Shown here: positions 52,724-61,892 of the stretch, piece after piece
Position numbering within the stretch: position 1 is the stretch's first letter
Layout: each line of letters opens with the position of its first letter
Made by a program: the position numbers and the translations under genes
Notes under the pieces: model-generated
Databases searched by the model: none
What the model saw: the letters and a program-made list of their open reading frames with translations, nothing else
Told to the model about the DNA's origin: nothing
Source: M0108 sp044228795
Lineage (GTDB): Bacteria > Pseudomonadota > Gammaproteobacteria > Chromatiales > Chromatiaceae
Assembly (NCBI GenBank): GCA_044228795.1
Contig: JBGAUE010000012.1
Location: 37,196 to 101,195 of the forward strand
DNA length: 64,000 nt
Reading direction: 5' to 3'

Positions 52724-53401
52724 ATGCTAGAAGTCGTCGATCTGGAATGCCGGCGGGGCGATCGCCTCCTCTTCTCGGGGCTGTCCTTCACCCTGGAACC
52801 TGGCACCCTTCTCCATGTGCGGGGTCGCAACGGCAGCGGCAAGACTACATTGCTGCGCACCCTCTGCGGGCTGCTGACCCCGGATGCCGGCGACATTCTC
52901 TGGAATGGCGAAAACGTCCGCCGCCTGGAGGAGGACTTTCACCGCGATACTCTCTACTTTGGCCACCTCAACGGTATCAAGAGCGACCTGACCGCCAGCG
53001 AGAACCTAAGCGTATCCGCCATCCTGGATGGCGACCGCGCCGAGATGGCGGAGATTTTGGCCGCCCTGGACCAGCTGGGCCTGACCGGCTTCGAGGATCT
53101 ACCCACCAAGATGCTTTCCCAGGGACAAAAAAAACGCGTCGCCCTGGCCCGCCTGCTCCTGAGCCAGGCCCCGCTGTGGATCCTGGACGAGCCCTTCACG
53201 GCCCTGGACCTGGACGCCGTCGATCGGTTGCAGCAGCTCATCGCCCGGCATGTGGCCGGGAAGGGCATGACCATACTGACCACCCACCAGGAGGTGCCCC
53301 TGACCTCGGGCCAGATCCGCCGTCTCCATTTGGGCCCACCCCAGGATGCTGACCTGTACCCACTTGGGGATCTGGCCGGGTACATGGAGGAACCCGCCTG
53401 A
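52724..53401 (+). CDS. ccmA: Cytochrome c maturation ABC ATPase CcmA
   Basis: 226 residues from the ATG at 52724 (MLEVVDLECRRGDRLLF); the open frame upstream runs through the repeat and is not conserved. Walker A GRNGSGKTTLL, signature LSQGQKKRVALARLL and Walker B LWILDEPFTALD are all intact. With CcmB-D it loads heme onto CcmE. Start of the complete ccm operon; ccmB begins in a TGATG overlap. Confidence 0.95.
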   Translation: MLEVVDLECRRGDRLLFSGLSFTLEPGTLLHVRGRNGSGKTTLLRTLCGLLTPDAGDILWNGENVRRLEEDFHRDTLYFGHLNGIKSDLTASENLSVSAILDGDRAEMAEILAALDQLGLTGFEDLPTKMLSQGQKKRVALARLLLSQAPLWILDEPFTALDLDAVDRLQQLIARHVAGKGMTILTTHQEVPLTSGQIRRLHLGPPQDADLYPLGDLAGYMEEPA

Positions 53402-54072
53402 TGTGGCGCGTTTTTTTGTGCATCCTCGGTCGCGACCTGCGCCTGGCCATGCGTCGGCGCACCGATGTCCTGACCACCCTCTTCTTTTTTGTCATCGTTA
53501 TCAGTCTGTTTCCCCTGGGCGTGAGCACGGAGAAGCAGATCCTGCGCATCCTGGGGCCTGGCGTGGTCTGGGTCGCGGCCCTGTTGGCCTCCATGCTGGC
53601 CTTGGAGCGGCTTTTCGCCGCCGATCACGAGGACGGTACCCTGGAGCAGATGCTCATGACACCACAGCCCCTGTCCCTGGTGGTCCTGGCCAAGGTGACG
53701 GCTCACTGGCTGCTGACCGGCCTGCCCTTGGTGGCCATGGCCCCCTTGGTCGGAATGCAGTACCAGTTGCCGGACATCGCCCTCCTGACCATGGTTTTGG
53801 CCTTGCTCCTGGGCACCCCGGTCCTGAGCCTCATCGGGGCCATCGGCGCGGCCTTGACCCTGGGCCTGCGCGGCGGCGGCATCCTGCTAGCGCTCTTGAT
53901 CCTGCCCCTCTATATCCCGGTACTGGTCTACGGCTCCCGGGCGGTGACCGTCAGCGTCATCGCCTTCGCCGACACGGGACCCTATTTTTCTTTGCTGGGG
54001 GCCTTCCTGCTGCTAGCCCTTATCCTGTCGCCCCTGGCGGCGGCGGCGGCCCTGCGGATTGCCACGGAATAG
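53401..54072 (+). CDS. ccmB: Heme exporter subunit CcmB
   Basis: 223 residues, six transmembrane helices. FLCILGRDLRLAMRRR, LLASMLALERLFAADHEDGTLEQ and LVVLAKVTAHWLLTGLP are characteristic. It is the membrane partner of CcmA. About 206 nt of apparently non-coding DNA follow before ccmC, where I saw no terminator. Confidence 0.94.
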   Translation: MWRVFLCILGRDLRLAMRRRTDVLTTLFFFVIVISLFPLGVSTEKQILRILGPGVVWVAALLASMLALERLFAADHEDGTLEQMLMTPQPLSLVVLAKVTAHWLLTGLPLVAMAPLVGMQYQLPDIALLTMVLALLLGTPVLSLIGAIGAALTLGLRGGGILLALLILPLYIPVLVYGSRAVTVSVIAFADTGPYFSLLGAFLLLALILSPLAAAAALRIATE

Positions 54073-54278
54073 CGAGTTGGCATCGAGGTTGACCGAACAG
54101 CTGGGGGGCCATTTACCGGGGTGTCCGGGATGATCACGGTGGACTGGGCCCCGCTTGTGATCGCGATTGGAATTCGCTCCCCCAGACCTTAATTAATGGC
54201 CTCCTGTTCGGCCACCTGGCCAGCCCATGCTAAGCTTGTCCATCGCCCTTTCACTGGCCCTCCTTGCCTGATCGCGCT

Positions 54279-55025
54279 ATGAAGCTATTCCGATTCTCCT
54301 CCCCGGCCTCGTTTTACCCCCTGGCGGGAAAACTCATCCCCTTTTTCTGGGTGCTGGCGGTACTGGCACTGGCCATTGGCCTCTATTGGGGCTTGCTAGA
54401 GACACCCGACCGACTCGGGGGGACTAATCCCCAGAAGGAGTATTACCGCATCATTTTCATCCATGTGCCGGCTGCCTGGATGTCCATGTGGCTTTACCTC
54501 ATGCTGGCGGTCTGGTCCGCCATCGGGCTGGTGTTCAACACCCGACTCTCCTTCATGATGACCCGGGCCACGGCGCCCACGGGGGCTATCTTTACCTTCA
54601 TTGCCCTCTTTACCGGCTCCCTGTGGGGCCACCCCAGTTGGGGTACCTGGTGGGACTGGGACCCGCGCCTGACCTCGGAGTTGATTCTCTTCTTCCTCTA
54701 TGTGGGCTACCTGGCCCTCAACTCCGCCATTGACGATCCTCGCCGGGGCGACAAGGCCAGCGCCTTGTTAGCCATCGTTGGCTTGGTGATGTTGCCCATC
54801 ATCTTCTGGTCCATCAACTGCCCGGACCCGAATCAGTGTGCCGCCCTACACCAACGCTCATCCATGTCCAAAATGGATGGGAATATCCTCTTTGCCATGC
54901 TTATTATGACCTTGGGCATGTGGATGTACTCCTTCGCCACCATTCTGACCCGGCTGCGCTCCATCATTCTGGAACGAGAAGGCGATACCAACTGGGTCAA
55001 GGAAATCCTGGAGAAAGAAATATGA
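54279..55025 (+). CDS. ccmC: Heme transporter CcmC
   Basis: 248 residues from the ATG at 54279; an in-frame TTG at 54264 is less likely. It contains the tryptophan-rich WGTWWDWDPRLTSEL heme-handling motif in a periplasmic loop between transmembrane helices. CcmC presents heme to CcmE. It overlaps ccmD by 4 nt. Confidence 0.94.
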   Translation: MKLFRFSSPASFYPLAGKLIPFFWVLAVLALAIGLYWGLLETPDRLGGTNPQKEYYRIIFIHVPAAWMSMWLYLMLAVWSAIGLVFNTRLSFMMTRATAPTGAIFTFIALFTGSLWGHPSWGTWWDWDPRLTSELILFFLYVGYLALNSAIDDPRRGDKASALLAIVGLVMLPIIFWSINCPDPNQCAALHQRSSMSKMDGNILFAMLIMTLGMWMYSFATILTRLRSIILEREGDTNWVKEILEKEI

Positions 55026-55192
55026 GCGACTTCCTAGCTCAAGGCGGCTATGGCGCCTATGTCTGGAGTGCCTATGGCCTGACCCTGATCCTAATGGTGG
55101 CGGAGGTTTTGCAGCTGAGGCACCAGAGACGAACTATTTTCGCGCGCCTGAGTCGAATGGTCCGTTTGCGTACCCGTGGAGACCAAGCATGA
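55022..55192 (+). CDS. ccmD: Heme exporter protein CcmD
   Basis: 56 residues, with one transmembrane helix (YVWSAYGLTLILMVAEVL) followed by a basic cytoplasmic tail (RRTIFARLSRMVRLRTRG). It stabilises release of holo-CcmE from CcmABC. ATGA overlaps occur at both ends. Confidence 0.9.
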   Translation: MSDFLAQGGYGAYVWSAYGLTLILMVAEVLQLRHQRRTIFARLSRMVRLRTRGDQA

Positions 55193-55722
55193 AAGCCCGT
55201 CAGAAACGTATGATTTTTATCGCCGTGGGTATCGCCGGCGTAGGTGTCGCCTCCTGGCTCGCCATTCGCGCCATGCAAAGCAACATCGCTTACTTCTACA
55301 GCCCTTCCCAGGTCCTGGCAAACGAGGCACCACCCAATATTCTATATCGCCTGGGCGGCCTGGTCGTCAAGAATAGCCTGGCGCGCCAACCAGACGGTCT
55401 CACGGTCCACTTTGACGTGACCGACATGGCCCAGACGGTCAAGGTCAGCTACACGGGCATACTTCCGGACCTCTTTGGCGAGGGGCAGGGCGTGGTCACC
55501 AAGGGCCGCATGGGGGCCGGTGGGGTCTTTGTCGCCGAGGAGGTGCTGGCCAAACACGATGAGTCCTACATGCCGCCGGAGGTCCAGGATAGCCTCAAGA
55601 CCACCCATGCGGAGGGGGTCGTCAAAATGGCGAGTCAGGATACCAACCTAGCCAGCAACCCGGCCCTAGGTAACGCAAGTCCCAGCCAGCCTGGCCGGGC
55701 CGCCGGTGGAGATAGCCAATGA
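55189..55722 (+). CDS. ccmE: Periplasmic heme chaperone CcmE
   Basis: 177 residues. A single N-terminal anchor is followed by the OB-fold. The heme-binding His is His123 in LAKHDESYMPPE; the neighbouring Tyr is also conserved. The C-terminus is a variable Ser/Asn/Pro tail. Overlaps ccmD and ccmF by 4 nt each. Confidence 0.95.
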   Translation: MKARQKRMIFIAVGIAGVGVASWLAIRAMQSNIAYFYSPSQVLANEAPPNILYRLGGLVVKNSLARQPDGLTVHFDVTDMAQTVKVSYTGILPDLFGEGQGVVTKGRMGAGGVFVAEEVLAKHDESYMPPEVQDSLKTTHAEGVVKMASQDTNLASNPALGNASPSQPGRAAGGDSQ

Positions 55723-57710
55723 TCCCCGAACTTGGTCACTTTGCTCTGATTCTGGCGCTGGGCCTGGCCCTGATCCAGGCCTCGGTGCCCTTAGCGGGCT
55801 CCTACACCGGCAACCGCAACTGGATGAATATGTCCCGTCCCCTGGCCTGGGGGCAATTCACCTTCACTGCCATCGCCTTCGCCCTCCTGCTGCAGGCCTT
55901 TCTGACCGACGACTTCTCCGTCATCTATGTCGCCAGCAACTCTAATACCCTGATGCCAAGCATCTATAAGGTTTCGGCGCTCTGGGGTGCCCACGAGGGC
56001 TCCCTGCTGCTTTGGGCGACCTTCCTGGCCGCCTGGGGCGCCGCCGTCGCCACCCTGAGTCGCAATCTGCCGCTCCAGGTCGTGGCCCGGGTGCTTGCCG
56101 TCATGGGGATGGTGGGGATCGGTTTCCTGCTGTTTATGTTGCTGACCTCCAATCCCTTCGACCGCATCTTCCCGGCGCCACTAGAGGGGCGCGACCTCAA
56201 CCCCTTGCTCCAGGACCCTGGCCTGGCCGTACATCCGCCCTTGCTTTACATGGGCTATGTGGGCTTCTCCGTCGCCTTCTCATTTGCCATAGCCGCACTC
56301 CTGGGGGGTAAGCTGGACGCCTCCTGGGCGCGCTGGTCGCGACCCTGGACGACTACGGCCTGGATGTTCCTCACCCTCGGTATCGCCCTGGGGAGTTGGT
56401 GGGCTTACTACGAACTGGGTTGGGGCGGCTGGTGGTTCTGGGACCCGGTGGAAAATGCCTCCTTTATGCCCTGGCTAGCCGGTACCGCCCTCATTCACTC
56501 CTTGGCGGTTACGGAGAAGCGCGGGGCCTTCAAGAGCTGGACCGTGCTGTTGGCCATCACCGCCTTCTCTCTGAGCCTGCTGGGCACCTTCCTGGTCCGC
56601 TCCGGCGTCCTCACCTCGGTCCACGCCTTCGCCACCGACCCGGCGCGCGGCGCCTTCATTCTCGTCTTCCTCTGTCTGGTCATTGGGGGCTCCCTGGCCC
56701 TTTATGCCTGGCGAGCACCCGAGGTCTCTGGCGGGGGCCGCTTCGAGTTACTTTCCCGCGAGACCCTGCTCCTTTCCAACAACCTCCTCCTGACCCTGCT
56801 CACCGCCTTCATCCTCCTCGGCACCCTTGCACCCCTCATTTACGAGGCCATGGGCTGGGGCAAGATCTCCGTGGGTTTTCCATGGTTCAACACCATGTTC
56901 GTGGCCGTCACCCCCTTCCTGGCCCTGCTCATGGGCATAGGCCCCTGGACGCGCTGGAAACAGGATGATGCCGGGCGCCTGATACGTGAACTCTGGCTGC
57001 CCTTTGCCCTGGCTGGGATGGTCTCCTTGCTGACCGTGGCCTTCATGCCCCTCATCGCCTCTGGCTGGTTTCTGGTGCCCATCGGCATCGGCCTGGCGGT
57101 CTGGCTGCTGGCCTCCCATGTCCTAGTGGTACGCGATCGCCTGCGCCATAAAACCAGCCCCGGCGCCTTCTTCACCGACCTGGCGGGCAATGGCCGCAGT
57201 TTCTTCGGCATGGTGCTGGCCCATCTGGGCGTGGCCATCTTCATTGTCGGCGCCACCATGGTCTCTAATTTCGGCCAGGAAAAGGACGTGCGGATGTCAC
57301 CGGGTGATGTGCAGGAGGTCGCTGGCTACCGATTCCTGTTCCATGGCGTCAAAAACGAGCCTGGGCCCAATTACATGGCAGCGCGCGGCCATTTTCAGGT
57401 GTTTGACGGCGACCGCCAGATCGCCGAACTCTGGCCAGAAAAGCGCAACTACTTTACCTCTAAGAAACCCATGACAGAGGCCTCCATCGACTGGGGTTTG
57501 ACGCGAGACCTTTATGTCTCCCTGGGCGAACCCTTGGATGGCGGTGACTGGGCCTTGCGTCTCTACTACAAGCCCTATGTGCGCTGGATCTGGCTGTCCG
57601 CTATCTTCATGGCGCTCGGTGGCTTGCTGGCGATCACGGACCGGCGTTATCGCGTCGTGCGCAAGGCCGTGAACCTCCCCAACGCCGCCGCCGCCGCCAT
57701 CAGGAACTGA
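55719..57710 (+). CDS. ccmF: Cytochrome c-type biogenesis protein CcmF
   Basis: 663 residues and about 15 transmembrane helices. The WWD domain appears as GWGGWWFWDPVENASF, with conserved His around PGLAVHPPLLYMGYVG and GTALIHSLAV. It is the core of the heme lyase with CcmH and CcmI. Usual length for CcmF. Confidence 0.96.
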   Translation: MIPELGHFALILALGLALIQASVPLAGSYTGNRNWMNMSRPLAWGQFTFTAIAFALLLQAFLTDDFSVIYVASNSNTLMPSIYKVSALWGAHEGSLLLWATFLAAWGAAVATLSRNLPLQVVARVLAVMGMVGIGFLLFMLLTSNPFDRIFPAPLEGRDLNPLLQDPGLAVHPPLLYMGYVGFSVAFSFAIAALLGGKLDASWARWSRPWTTTAWMFLTLGIALGSWWAYYELGWGGWWFWDPVENASFMPWLAGTALIHSLAVTEKRGAFKSWTVLLAITAFSLSLLGTFLVRSGVLTSVHAFATDPARGAFILVFLCLVIGGSLALYAWRAPEVSGGGRFELLSRETLLLSNNLLLTLLTAFILLGTLAPLIYEAMGWGKISVGFPWFNTMFVAVTPFLALLMGIGPWTRWKQDDAGRLIRELWLPFALAGMVSLLTVAFMPLIASGWFLVPIGIGLAVWLLASHVLVVRDRLRHKTSPGAFFTDLAGNGRSFFGMVLAHLGVAIFIVGATMVSNFGQEKDVRMSPGDVQEVAGYRFLFHGVKNEPGPNYMAARGHFQVFDGDRQIAELWPEKRNYFTSKKPMTEASIDWGLTRDLYVSLGEPLDGGDWALRLYYKPYVRWIWLSAIFMALGGLLAITDRRYRVVRKAVNLPNAAAAAIRN

Positions 57711-57714
57711 TGAC

Positions 57715-58272
57715 ATGGGTAAGTCCCTCAAATTTCTAATCCCCCTGGGATTATTCGGCGTCCTGGTCGCCCTGCTCTTTTTTGGCCTCACCACTGACCC
57801 CAGCAAGGTGCCCTCACCCTTGATCGGCAAGCCGGCTCCCGAGTTTTCGCTCCCGGCCCTGGGGGATCCGACTCGAACCATTTCGCGAGCCGACTTCCTG
57901 GGCAAGGTCTCCCTCCTCAATGTCTGGGCCTCCTGGTGCCACTCCTGCCGCGCCGAGCACACCCAACTCATGCGCCTGGCGCGCGAGCTCAAGGAGGTGC
58001 AGATCCTGGGCCTGAACTGGAAGGACACAGAGGGGGATGCCAAGCAGATGTTGAAGACCTCCGGCAATCCTTACCGGGTCAGCGCCTTTGACCCTAACAA
58101 CCAGGCTGGCATTAACTGGGGTGTCTACGGCGCCCCCGAGACCTTCCTGGTCGATGGGGAGGGCCGCATCTGTTACAAAAAAATCGGCCCCGTCGAACCC
58201 GGTACCTGGGAGACGGAAATGGCCCCCTCCATCGACCTGACCACCAAAAAGTGTAAGGAATCGCGGTCATGA
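57715..58272 (+). CDS. ccmG: CcmG/DsbE thiol:disulfide interchange protein
   Basis: 185 residues. Membrane anchor (about 7-25), then a thioredoxin-like domain (PLIGKPAPEFSLPAL). The active site is WCHSC rather than the common WCPxC, and the cis-Pro loop reads YGAPETFLVD. It reduces apocytochrome thiols for heme attachment. Confidence 0.94.
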   Translation: MGKSLKFLIPLGLFGVLVALLFFGLTTDPSKVPSPLIGKPAPEFSLPALGDPTRTISRADFLGKVSLLNVWASWCHSCRAEHTQLMRLARELKEVQILGLNWKDTEGDAKQMLKTSGNPYRVSAFDPNNQAGINWGVYGAPETFLVDGEGRICYKKIGPVEPGTWETEMAPSIDLTTKKCKESRS

Positions 58273-58757
58273 TCCAAACGCAATGGCCAGCCTGGCTGCT
58301 GGCGGGGCTGCTGGCCGCCCCCCTGGCAAGCGCCTATACCCTGGAAGAGTTCCATTTTCAGGACCCCGCCCAGGCCGAGGATTTCCGTCGCCTGACGGGC
58401 GAGCTACGCTGCCTGGTGTGCCAGAACGAGTCCCTGGCCGGTTCCCAGGCCGATCTGGCCGAGGACCTGCGCAAGGAGGTCTATCGACTTCTGCAGTCGG
58501 GCAAATCCCGTCAAGAGGTCATCGACTTCCTGGTCGCTCGCTACGGTGACTTTGTCCTCTATGACCCGCCGCTCAAACCCTCCACCTACCCCCTCTGGTT
58601 TGGACCCCTGCTGCTCGCCGGCATCGGCGGCCTCTTTTTACTCCTCACCCTGCGCAAGAAAAAGGAGGCCCGTGAGCAGAATCTGTCGACAGAGGACAGG
58701 CAACGGCTGCAAGCCCTCCTGGTGGAGGACTCGAACCCCATTAAGGACAAGGCATGA
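58269..58757 (+). CDS. ccmH: Cytochrome c-type biogenesis protein CcmH
   Basis: 162 residues. Signal peptide, then the LRCLVCQNESLAGSQADLA motif with the redox CxxC, a three-helix domain and one C-terminal transmembrane helix (GPLLLAGIGGLFLLLTL). It is a single-domain CcmH; the TPR part is the separate CcmI that follows with a 4-nt overlap. Confidence 0.95.
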   Translation: MIQTQWPAWLLAGLLAAPLASAYTLEEFHFQDPAQAEDFRRLTGELRCLVCQNESLAGSQADLAEDLRKEVYRLLQSGKSRQEVIDFLVARYGDFVLYDPPLKPSTYPLWFGPLLLAGIGGLFLLLTLRKKKEAREQNLSTEDRQRLQALLVEDSNPIKDKA

Positions 58758-60079
58758 CCATCTTCTGGATACTCGTCACCGGCCTCGCTGGCCTGGCCCT
58801 CATCTTCGTGATTCCACCCCTCCTGTCCCGGCACGATGCGGCCGAAGACACGGATCAGGACCAGCTTAACCTTGAGGTCTTCCGCCAACAGCTCCTTGAA
58901 TTGGAGACCGACCTGGAGGCAGGCAAGTTAGAAAAGGGCCAATATCAGGATGCCCGCCAGGATTTGGAGCGCGAACTCCTGCATGACGTGAATGGCCAGG
59001 GTTCCAGGTCCGCCACCACCAAACCGGCAACGGCACCCTTTACCGCCCTGGCCCTGGCCCTGGCCTTGCCGGCCTTCGCCATCGGCCTTTACCTCACCCT
59101 AGGCGACAGCGCCATCATCCCGCGCCTCGAGATGGCGACCGTCTCGGCCACCCAGGCGCCGCCAGAGCATGGCGCCGTAGGTGATCAACAGGCCGCCTCC
59201 CTCGACATCATGGCCGAGCGGCTGGCCGCCAGGATGGAGGAGCATCCAGAGCAAATGGAAGGCTGGCTGATGCTAGGGCGGACCTATGTGGCCCTGGACC
59301 AGCCCGAAAAGGGCGCCGCCGCCCTGGCCCGGGCTCTGGCCCTGGCCCCCCAGAACCCCGAGGTCATGATCAACCTGGCCCAGGCCCTGGCAACCGCCGC
59401 CAACAGCCAGCTAGCCGGCCGGCCAGCGGAACTGATCGCCTCTGCTCTTCTCATTGAACCCAAGCACGCCACGGGACGCTGGCTCAATGGCCTCGCCGCC
59501 TATCAAGCCGGGGACCTTCCCCTGGCCGTGGAGCGCTGGGAGGCCCTGGGGATGGACCTCGACGCCGCGGGCGAAGATGCCACGGAACTTCGGCAAATCA
59601 TCGCGGACGCCCGCGAGCAGGGCGGCATGCCTCCCGCTGCTACCCCAGCAAGGCCCTCGGTTGCTGCCACCACCGCCATGACCCCGGTGAGCCCCCCCAC
59701 TAGCCCCCAGCCAGCCCCCATCGCCACAAAGAGCCCGGCCATACAGGTCCAGGTCAGCCTAGCGGAACCCTTGAGGGCCAAGGCCGATCCCAACCAGAGC
59801 CTCTTCGTCTTCGCCAAGGCCGCCTCTGGCCCACCCATGCCCCTGGCAGTCAAACGCCTGCGCGTCGCGGATCTCCCCCTCACCGTCACCCTGGACGACA
59901 GCCTGGCCATGACCCCCGCCATGCGCCTGTCTAACTTCCCCCAGGTGATAGTCGGTGCCCGCATCTCCGCCAACGGCCAGGCCATTCCCCAAAGCGGTGA
60001 CCTGGAGGGGGAGGTCGGGCCGCTGGCGACAGCAGAGAATCCCTCCCTGCAGGTGGTTATCGACCGCGTGAGGCCCTAA
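58754..60079 (+). CDS. ccmI: CcmI, TPR apocytochrome chaperone
   Basis: 441 residues. Two N-terminal membrane segments (about 4-22 and 97-117) flank a cytoplasmic loop with NLEVFRQQLLELETDLEAG. Then TPR repeats (GWLMLGRTYVALDQPEKGAAAL) and a C-terminal domain (FVFAKAASGPPMPLAVKRL) typical of long CcmI. It hands apocytochromes to the heme lyase and ends the operon. Confidence 0.93.
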   Translation: MTIFWILVTGLAGLALIFVIPPLLSRHDAAEDTDQDQLNLEVFRQQLLELETDLEAGKLEKGQYQDARQDLERELLHDVNGQGSRSATTKPATAPFTALALALALPAFAIGLYLTLGDSAIIPRLEMATVSATQAPPEHGAVGDQQAASLDIMAERLAARMEEHPEQMEGWLMLGRTYVALDQPEKGAAALARALALAPQNPEVMINLAQALATAANSQLAGRPAELIASALLIEPKHATGRWLNGLAAYQAGDLPLAVERWEALGMDLDAAGEDATELRQIIADAREQGGMPPAATPARPSVAATTAMTPVSPPTSPQPAPIATKSPAIQVQVSLAEPLRAKADPNQSLFVFAKAASGPPMPLAVKRLRVADLPLTVTLDDSLAMTPAMRLSNFPQVIVGARISANGQAIPQSGDLEGEVGPLATAENPSLQVVIDRVRP

Positions 60080-60146
60080 GTCGGATAACCTAACCCCCCC
60101 ATGCCCACCTTCGTCACCACCGAGGACAGAGGGTGGGCCACCCGGG

Positions 60147-61106
60147 TCAGGGATTGACGAAGGCGCCTGCCGGATCAACCCGTTCGATGAGGCCCAGGCC
60201 GTGCAGTTGTTCGGCCAGGGTCCGCCATCTCTCCAGCGTCATGGTCCCCAATGAGCCGTCATCAAGTTGACCCTGGATCAGGGGCTTCTGGATGATGGCC
60301 GCCTCGGCGAAGGTCTCGGCGGCCATGGTGGGGTTGAGTGCGTGCATGACGCGGTTAGCTGGGCCTGGATCTGCCAGGTAGGCCTGCCAACCCCGGCGAA
60401 CAGCGCGCACCAAGGCCCTGACCTGGTCGGGATGTGCCTCAAGGGTTTGCCGCCGCGTGATGATGAGGCCCGTATAGGGGTTAAAGCCGATATCCTTGAG
60501 CATAAAGACTTTGGGTTCCACCCCGGCGTGGCGGGCAACGATGGGCTCGGAACTGATAAAACATTGCTGGGCCATCTTAGGATCATGCAGGAAGGGGGCG
60601 ATATTGTTGTCGTGCGGCACCACCTTCACCTTATCCAGCCCGTATTGACGCTCCAGAAGCTTCAGAAAGGGGGTGCCGGGGATAACCCCCAGGGTCCCAC
60701 CCTGGAAGACCTCCGTCATGGCATTCAGGCCCCGGCTGGCGTGAACCATGATGCCCTCGGGAAATGACTGATAGGCCGCAAAGATGGCCACCAGATCGGC
60801 GCCGCGGTCCCGCGCCATCAGCAGGTTATCGCCGCTGCTGATTCCGAATGCCACCTGGCCAGCGGCCACCATCTGTTCCACCGGTGACTGGGCCCCGCCC
60901 GGACGGATCTCCACATCCAGCCCCTCGGCAACAAAGGCCCCTAACTCTCGGGCGGCATAATAGCCGCCAAATTCGGGCTCGGGGACCCAGTTCAGTTGCA
61001 ACGCCGTCTTTGGCAAGGCCGAGGTTGGGGCATCCTCGCCGAAACAACCGGCGAGCAGCAGCAGTGACAGCAGGTAGAGGCTAAGGCTTGCGCGCTGGAT
61101 AAACAT
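60147..61106 (-). CDS. NMT1/THI5-like ABC substrate-binding lipoprotein
   Basis: 319 residues with a lipobox LLAGC. LQLNWVPEPEFGGYYAARELGAF is the family's ligand-pocket motif, followed by GGAQSPVEQMVAAGQVAFGISSGD. Members bind thiamine precursors, riboflavin, sulfonates or nitrate-like compounds; the ligand is not deducible. It is the last gene of a three-gene ABC operon. Confidence 0.88.
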   Translation of the reverse strand: MFIQRASLSLYLLSLLLLAGCFGEDAPTSALPKTALQLNWVPEPEFGGYYAARELGAFVAEGLDVEIRPGGAQSPVEQMVAAGQVAFGISSGDNLLMARDRGADLVAIFAAYQSFPEGIMVHASRGLNAMTEVFQGGTLGVIPGTPFLKLLERQYGLDKVKVVPHDNNIAPFLHDPKMAQQCFISSEPIVARHAGVEPKVFMLKDIGFNPYTGLIITRRQTLEAHPDQVRALVRAVRRGWQAYLADPGPANRVMHALNPTMAAETFAEAAIIQKPLIQGQLDDGSLGTMTLERWRTLAEQLHGLGLIERVDPAGAFVNP

Positions 61107-61109
61107 AGG

Positions 61110-61892
61110 TTACTCCCGGGTTTCGGCGATGTGCCAATGCCGCATGGTGAAGCGACTGATGAGATTGATGAGGGCGAAGAAGACGAGACCCAATAGCGAG
61201 GCCATGAGCACCGCCGCGAAGACCTTGTCGGTTTTCATTTCCTTGATGGCGACCATGACCTGGGTGCCGATGCCACCGCCAGCCCGATAGTCATCCGCCA
61301 CGAACTCGCCCACAATGGCGCCGATGACGGCAAGACCGGAGGCGATGCGCAAGCCGGTCAGAAATTGGGGGATGGCAGCCGGGATGCGCAGTTTCAACAG
61401 GGTTGTCAGGGTAGTGGCCTGGTGCAGACGGAAGAGATCGCGTAATGCCGGATCGGTGGACAAGAGACCACTCAAGGTATTGGCGACAATTGGAAATACC
61501 GAAACGATAAAGCTGACGGCAATAATGGTCTTGAGTCCATAGCCAAACCAGATCACTAGGAGAGGGGCGATGGCGATGATGGGCACGGTCTGAAAGAAGA
61601 CCGCATAGGGGTAGAAGGCACGCCGCATCCAGTCATTACTCGAAAGAAGTATGGCCGCCGTCACGCCCAGGAGGGCGCTGGCGATCAAGCCTGCACAGGC
61701 GGCAAGACTGGTGCGCAGGATAGCCTGGGTCAACTCTGCGCCATGGACATACAGGGCCGTGAACACCTGCGAGGGGCGGGGCATCATATAGCGGGGGATG
61801 TCCGCTAACCAAAGCCCCAACTCCAACATCAGGGTGAGGCCGGCGAAGCTGAGGAGGGGCGGTAGCCAGGTCGCCAGACGAGAGCCCGTCAT
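61110..61892 (-). CDS. ABC transporter permease (SsuC/TauC/ThiX-type)
   Basis: 260 residues, six transmembrane helices and the binding-protein-dependent permease EAA loop (FRLHQATTLTTLLKLRIPAAIP, RIASGLAVIGAIVGEF). It overlaps the ATPase stop by 4 nt and ends 3 nt before the binding-protein gene. Confidence 0.9.
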   Translation of the reverse strand: MTGSRLATWLPPLLSFAGLTLMLELGLWLADIPRYMMPRPSQVFTALYVHGAELTQAILRTSLAACAGLIASALLGVTAAILLSSNDWMRRAFYPYAVFFQTVPIIAIAPLLVIWFGYGLKTIIAVSFIVSVFPIVANTLSGLLSTDPALRDLFRLHQATTLTTLLKLRIPAAIPQFLTGLRIASGLAVIGAIVGEFVADDYRAGGGIGTQVMVAIKEMKTDKVFAAVLMASLLGLVFFALINLISRFTMRHWHIAETRE

